From Gordionus sp. m RMFG-2023 (taxonomy: Eukaryota; Nematomorpha; Gordioida; Chordodea; Parachordodidae), in contig NC_088775.1 in assembly GCF_954871325.1 (NCBI RefSeq), positions 2,527,473-2,591,472 of the forward strand: a DNA stretch of 64,000 nt, read 5' to 3'. Every line of letters begins with the position of its first letter. The stretch's first letter is position 1. Below are positions 57,749 through 64,000 of this stretch, in pieces. The notes under the pieces are model-generated. The model was given only the letters and a program-made list of their open reading frames with translations, made no database searches and was not told the origin of the DNA. A program made the position numbers and the translations under genes.

Positions 57749-60675
57749 ATAAAATTTCCAAACCTCAACACATATGTACTGAATGCTATGAATTCTTTTA
57801 TTCTGACATAGATTTTGACCAACATTTGCCAAAATGTCATTTGAAATATATAAAAAATGTAAGAATATCAGAAAATGTATATTCAGGCCACTTGCATAAA
57901 ATTCAAAATAATAAGGAATGCTTTCTTGAATCCATTGGTTTGATATCTATTAAAAATTCTCATAATCACAGAAATGATATTTTGCCAAATATTCAAAATT
58001 TTGATAAAATTCTACCCAAAAGTAAATTAAATTCTAAATCTACAATTGGTTTTAAAGAATTAAATAATTCAAATCATATATATACCACAAATATCTTACA
58101 AATTGATCAAAATACAAATTGCTTTGATACAAACAAAAATATTAATGTTGGCAACAATTTACCATATAATATATTAGATCCAGTTGATTCCTTTATAAAT
58201 GATAATAAAAATGCCATTATATTTAATACAGATTTCAAATACGATAATTTATTATCATTATTCCCACATTCTCCAATATGGCTGAAACAACCTGAATCAC
58301 AGAATATTAATAAAAACCCAAATGCCAACAATTCTGATAAACTACATTTATTATGTTTAATTAATATGATCAAAGAACCACGCTTTTTACTAAACAGTTA
58401 TCTCACAGCCCTTTTACATTTTCAAAAATTTGATAAATATCTCAAATTCTATGAAGTTTTAGACTTATATTCAAATGCTCACCAATTATTTAAACATCTT
58501 TTAAAAGCTCCTGAACAAAAAATAGTTAAACAACTTTTCTCAACATTGAAAATGATTCACAAGATGAAGCAGCCCCTTTTACATTTAAATTGTGCTAGAT
58601 ATGAAAAATATTGCGAAAAGTATTATTATGATATGCCTGATGTAAATAAAGATTCTGAACCCCAGTCAGTTCCATTTAATCAAACCCTTTTAAATCCTCA
58701 ACAAACATTTAATAATCAAAATAATCATAAAAGGAATACAAACTTTCTCACAAATACAAATTCATATAATAATAACATTTTAAAGATGGTCAATTTATAC
58801 AACAGATATTCTCATATTTACAGTCAAGGAAAACCGACTAACCCCACCCTGCTTAGGTCTATCACCAATTTTTATGATTATTATTTGACAAAAAAAGTGC
58901 CGGTAAAACCTTTACCATTATCAACCCCAATTATTTTGCCTCATGACCAAATGCCATCCAATATTTCAACCAATAGTGGCAAACTTAATACACCCCAATC
59001 CTATGCTTACAAATTTTGTTACAATCCTTTTACTTATGACTGCCTTTCAAAAAATGCATTCCCATCTCATCCCGAAATTGGTGAAAGGTCTGCTTCCTAT
59101 ACACTCAAATTTCTAGCCCATCTGCACAAAAGATTGGATCCTGAGGTGTGCCTGACTAAATTATCAGCTGAATCTTTTTGTCTAAATGCAAGAGATAGGA
59201 TATACTTGCGCAAAATGGAAAATAAATATAGTAGTAAATTTGACACCATCCACAAATCCAACTCTCAATTCCAAAGTACCATTATACCCCTTATAAAAGA
59301 ATCTATTCACTCTATAGTGGTCAAAACATCTTTAGAATATTGGGATTATTACAATTCAGAATATTATTCTTCACATAGTGATACTACCTTATTTAAAACT
59401 AATGGCTTGCATCCCATCTTAAACAATATAAACTCACCTCACCATGTTTCCATATGTAACTGTTGTTTTTACACCGAAAGAATATATGGATGGTGCAATG
59501 ATCACCAAACCCCAACTTCATTGTGTTGCCATAAACCAGCATCCCTTATTTCCAATTCCCGCAATATTAATAGCTCTATGGGCCGACGGGCTTTTCCAAA
59601 GGACAAGGTCCATGCTGAGAGAAGAATATCGTCTAGAATCTCTAATCAATCCCCAAACAATATTATACTCCACAATCGTAGATCTTCCAAGACTATCTCG
59701 CCTCCTTCCTTCAAACCTCTCAATAGAAGTCCCAGTTTGGCCATCAAGAAAAAGTACAGCAAGCCAACCTTCAACAAGATAAAACCCAAAATTAAGCTGA
59801 TTCGGTTATCACCCAAGACTACTGCCCTTCATACTCTCCCCACACCCACTCCTAAAATCATGTCTGTACATCATGAACAACTTCCCATGGTAAAGTTGCC
59901 CGTAGATCCAAATCCGAAGATGCTTATAGATTTGACCATGGAAGAGGATGAAGAAGAAGATATCAAAATAATCTCTCCGCCGGAGAAACGGTTTGACGTC
60001 CGTGATTACTTACCCATCTGCGACAACACCCCTCTAATAGAGCTAACAACCCTTAAAAGCAAAAGGACTTACTTGAGCAATGCCAAAAATCGAACCAAAT
60101 TTTGTGATCCCCTACTCGGTGACAATCTAGTAAAAAGGAAAGAAAAACAAGACGAGAAAGACATTCCCGTTAACCGTCGCAACAACAGCGTAATAACAAC
60201 CGCCAAAGAAATGAACGATTTAAGCGTAGCAGGCAAAATCCCCCACGTTACCTCTGACAACTTTGTCCCGTCTACCAACGCCAAATTCCCCCAAAAATCT
60301 CGTAAAGTACTGAACGGTGTTATTCCTACTAGTAAACCCTCTCCATCTAATCTAAATGGGTTAAGCAATCACCACGATATCAGGGATACCGAGAGTGAGC
60401 CAATACCAAATCGGGATATTGGGATAGACCGCGGTAGCCATCCTACGGAAACGCACGATAACCCTCCTGACCAAATTCTCGTTCTGTTTTGTCACCTGTG
60501 CTCTTACAAGGAAACTTTTTACTCTCCCGACATAGTGCAGGAAAAGATATCGAACCATTGCTTCAGCTATCATAAAAACGTTTTGATAGACGTCGTGCTG
60601 TCCCAGAAGAAGGGTGCGGGGACGGATCGAGAGGTCATGTTAGTCGAGTGCCACCCTAGCTCATCTTTAAGCTGA
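57749..60675 (+). CDS. Large terminal exon of an unrecognised zinc-finger, probably nuclear, protein
   Basis: An acceptor (TTATTTAG) at 57748 is followed in phase 1 by 975 open codons to TGA. No ATG opens the frame, so earlier exons lie upstream and were not found. A C-x2-C-x12-H-x3-C finger comes first (HICTECYEFF ... QHLPKC). A cysteine cluster (ICNCCF ... LCCH) lies in the middle, and a C-x2-C-x18-H-x4-H finger (FCHLCSY ... NHCFSYH) near the end. Between them are Asn-rich low-complexity stretches, a basic patch (KKKYSKPTFNKIKPKIK), and MLIDLTMEEDEEED, which fits a SUMO-interaction motif followed by acidic residues. Likely a chromatin or transcription factor. The first two thirds are very AT-rich and the last third clearly less so. 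Confidence 0.7.
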
Positions 60676-61926
60676 ATTTTATATTTACCAAAACAAAATA
60701 TATTGAATTATACTTAATTCGCGAAAAATAATTATTTTAAAATCGAATTGCGAATATCGTCATATTTATTGTATATCTATATCATGTCATAATTATTGCG
60801 ATCAATTTACCTTCCTTGTGTATATACATTATGAATTATATTTATTATTATTTTCAACTATACAAATTAAATAACATGAGTATATGATTGATGTTAAGTT
60901 GTTATTTATTAAATTTAAATTCACTATTTTAATTTTAAAATAAATAAGATTTTAAAACATTTTTTTAGCCACACTTAAAGGTATAGTTTAATGCGTTTCA
61001 ATATAATGATTTCATTTAATATGATTGTGTCATTTAGGTTGCTTATAATGGCGGTGGACATCTGATTCTGTCGAAAGTCAATCTAATTAAAAATGTTATA
61101 AGTGTTTATCACATTGACTTGAGGAGATCATACTAGTAACATTTATATGAGATTTACTTTTGAAGGACGGATGTCAGTTTTACTACAAAAGCAGCCTTAG
61201 CCAGATTGCCAGGGTTTTTTCTTTGAAAGTTTTCCTGAACCGTACCCTAACCCTTTTCTGGAGAAAATCCAAGCTGAAAATGTTTGTGAACCCTGTTTTA
61301 TAAAAAAGACTTCGGTGTATTTATTTAATAATAGAAATTACAAATTCCTATCTCAAGTATTTAAGAAATTATTATTTAAAGTGAGATTTAAGGAATATTT
61401 TATGATATTTTCAAAATTTTGACCAAATTATAATTAAAAAAAAGAGTCTTAAGTAATTTAATTACATATTTTTTTAAAAATCCATTATGCTCCTATAAAA
61501 AAAACAAAAAAAATGAAATTCAATTTTTTAGAATTCATTATTTTTAATTTTATACAAATGGCATGAGAGTTACAATCTTGGATCGCTCTTCGCCTCGATT
61601 AGGTTGCGACATTATCACACTTACCATATGTGCAAAGCGTAACTACCCCGGTTACACGCCAACTCGGCACGCTACTATTCGGAGCGGATCTAATTAAGCT
61701 GCGATTTATTTGAAAATCATTTTATTATGGCATTTGTCAAATTAATGGGCATATTGATGGTCGAACAATGGTCCTTATGATTTAAATTCCGGCCATAAAT
61801 TTCCTGCGCAAAGATATCCCGGACAAAATGACACTGAAGAAAAATAGCCCAATTTTAATAAATTTTGGAATTTAAAAACATATATTATTTTATTCTACAC
61901 AAATTTTTAAGTATGTGCTAGATTTT
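60676..61926. other. 3' flank of the zinc-finger gene
   Basis: AT-rich non-coding DNA; a less AT-rich island at about 61560-61700 has no long open frame and did not match a structured RNA that I know. Confidence 0.45.
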
Positions 61927-63365
61927 ACCGAACGTAATGGGTTTGGTGTCTAATAAAATAAGTATTATTTCTCGTCACGAAAATTTTATCTTTGCCCCAT
62001 AGTTCTGAGCTAACCTCTAACGCGGTCTCCACGAGCTTAGTATTTGGCCTTAGCCTAAACCACGTAATTCGATAAAAATTTGTTTCAAATGTAACTGGTC
62101 TGGTACCAAACGAAAGGTAAAAATTTTGTATTTAATTATTAATTAATAAAAATTAAGATAAATTAAAAGACAAAAATTATATATATATATATATATATAT
62201 AAATGAAAAAGTAAAATGGTGCTTTAATACGAATTTAGTCATTATATATATAAACGAAAAACTTAAAAGTCTTATGAACAGAGTTGTTAAAGGATCAGGC
62301 TACAAGTATCTAAATCCTGTATCTAGATATAAAAATGTGGTATCTATATCTAGATAGATTTTTGATTAAATAATCTGTATTTAGATATTATTTTAGACGT
62401 TGTATCTGTATCTAGATCCATTTAAAAAGTATCCTTTAACAACTCTGCTTTATAACTCGCATATGAATTACAGAATAAAATATTTACTTATGGAATATCT
62501 TATCCACATTGGTCATAGACCTGCTCAAAAATGAGCGTACGTGAATTATTATGAAGGCCCATCCTCAATAAAAATGATGGCGATATTTTGTTTTATCAAG
62601 GATACCAAAAAAAACCTATCCAGATATAAAGCTATATAGGGGTGGAACTTCACCCGAGCCATATAAGTGTTTAGTAGAGTATAGTAATGAAAGAAATAGA
62701 AAATAAAGGGTCTTCATTCCAAAAATACTTAAAATAATCTAAGTAAATAAGGTAATATATAAATATAATGTATGGGAGATATAATGTGTGATTTGTAATA
62801 TAAAATCAGTATATTTAATCATATTAAACTCACTATCGAATATAAAATTATGAGATTAAATGTAACTTTTCATATTAGGCCATTATTTCTCGCTCGATAA
62901 AATGATAGAAGTTAATTATTCAAATTTAGTTTTCACTTTTCGGACATCATAAAACAAAACGAATAACATATAGGCAGTATCGTGATGCTTAGCAGCCCTA
63001 AGTATCTTTGGATTTTATTTTACCGAATGTAGTGGGTTTGGTGTCTAAATAAAATTAGCATTTCTCCTTATTTACTATAATTAGAACACTAATTTTTATC
63101 TTTGTTACATAGCCCTAAGCTAACTCCTAATGCCATCCATGAGCTTGATATCAGGTCTTAGCCTGAACAGCGTAGTTAAAAACTAATAGATAGTTATTGG
63201 TTGCTTTGTATTCTTCAAGAGCCCTAAAATACCTATTAAATTTAACAACTGTAGTGGGTTTGGGTTTTAATAAAAATTAATTATTTCTCATAATCTACTT
63301 TTATGCTTAGATTAACCCTAGTACAGATCAGGCTTTGCCATGAGCCTCGTAACAATACATTTAGT
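61927..63365 (+). repeat. Dispersed repeat in three copies with TGGGTTTGG motif
   Basis: Copies at about 61927-62090, 63022-63190 and 63244-63365 share GTARTGGGTTTGG followed by TAATAAAA and, in the first two, TTTATCTTTG, CATGAGCTT/CACGAGCTT and GGTCTTAGCCTGAAC-like segments. The copies are 60-75 per cent alike by eye. No coding or inverted ends were seen. Confidence 0.6.
62279..62447. mobile_element. MITE with CAGAGTTGTTAAAGGAT ends and TATCTAGATA-type interior
   Basis: The left end CAGAGTTGTTAAAGGATC and the inverted right end CAGAGTTGTTAAAGGATAC enclose repeated TATCTAGATAC motifs; 169 bp. The ends resemble hAT-type miniature elements; the flanking duplication is imperfect. Confidence 0.6.
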
Positions 63366-64000
63366 CAACATCCAAACTTTCCCACAATACTCCAAATATG
63401 TGCGTTTTTTTAGAATAAATTTGTGTAAAAAATGCACAGTAGGTTCACATCGTTAGTTAAATATTTTTTTTTAAAGTAAAGAAGTTATTTGTGGAAAAAA
63501 TTAATAATTATTTTGTAAAACCTTCCCCCCTTTCTATGCATTTAATTTTTTTAAAATTAAAATTGTGGTATTTTTGTCCCATGCCATTTGGTTCAAGGGT
63601 ATTTATGTCTAGTGTCTTTTTGTCCTGGATATTTTTGTCCAAGACATTTAATTTGATAAATGCCATATAAAAATCTATTTGTTTAAATAAATTGCAACTT
63701 AATTAGATCAGAGCTCCCGACTTGTTGTCGACTAAAATTGTCGTTTCCCCGAATTGTTGCCACCCCTCATTAACAACTTTAACCAATACCCACTACTTCA
63801 TTTGGCACCTTGCAATTAAACGCGATCATTGGCAGGTTTCTCTCAGCTGACATTCTTTCCTTATTTAAAACCTTATACCCGAGACTCCGAAGATAATGCC
63901 AGACCTAGACGGACGGCGTGACTCATGCCCTAAAGTAATGCAATCTATCTAGTCTGCGACTACGTGTACTGAAATACTTGCGCCTTTCTCTTCTCACCTC
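63366..64000. other. Right edge, no supported gene
   Basis: Base composition becomes balanced from about 63700 to the edge, which may mark the beginning of a gene or repeat outside the window. No frame in it is long enough to call. Confidence 0.35.

Noticed and set aside
59444-59782. 112-codon frame overlapping the zinc-finger exon
   Set aside because: Out-of-frame shadow inside a 975-codon open frame with domain support.
57826-60675. Translation start of the zinc-finger protein at 57826
   Set aside because: The codon there is TTG and the frame with a zinc finger extends upstream to a splice acceptor; the true start is in an earlier exon.
61560-61710. Possible structured RNA or rRNA-like island of balanced composition
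   Set aside because: No cloverleaf, rRNA signature or long stem could be recognised by eye.

Overview
The window reads as nuclear DNA of an AT-rich invertebrate animal. Genes are split into short exons, introns are full of transposon debris, and microsatellites and homopolymer runs (especially poly-G/poly-C) are frequent. The domain content (C-type lectin, EB cysteine-rich modules, an hnRNP-L-type RNA-binding protein) is metazoan. EB modules hint at an ecdysozoan, but the species cannot be named from sequence alone. All gene models come from reading frames, intron phase and GT/AG signals by eye, with no transcript support.

Layout. 1-15 kb (+ strand): the 3' end of one gene (exons 256-416 and 1058-1363) and a full-length tandem paralogue (6159-14973, 13 exons, about 595 codons). 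The full copy encodes signal peptide, C-type lectin-like domain, four EB modules, a juxtamembrane region, one membrane helix and a cytoplasmic tail very rich in Tyr/Asp/Phe. This is the most interesting system in the window: a duplicated receptor-like family with a possible secreted splice form. 17-27.5 kb: three small secreted-protein genes (17.3-18.0 kb minus, 20.9-23.0 kb minus, 24.4-27.4 kb plus) that share a signal-peptide exon. Two also share splice-site contexts, phase-1 introns and acidic or glycosylatable tails.

29.1-43.2 kb (minus strand): a 14-exon hnRNP L/smooth-type gene with four RRMs (814 codons). Its last exon runs into a MITE that supplies the C-terminus and stop, and a second candidate RRM4 exon lies downstream. 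Its largest intron holds a head-to-head palindromic LTR-retrotransposon fossil and an RT-element fragment. 43-57 kb: AT-rich intergenic DNA carrying three hAT-like elements with 8-bp target duplications and a 200-bp tandem repeat. 57.7-60.7 kb (+): a large terminal exon of an unrecognised zinc-finger protein with a SUMO-interaction-like motif. 60.7-64 kb: non-coding, with a three-copy dispersed repeat.

No rRNA, tRNA, CRISPR array or prokaryotic gene was recognised.
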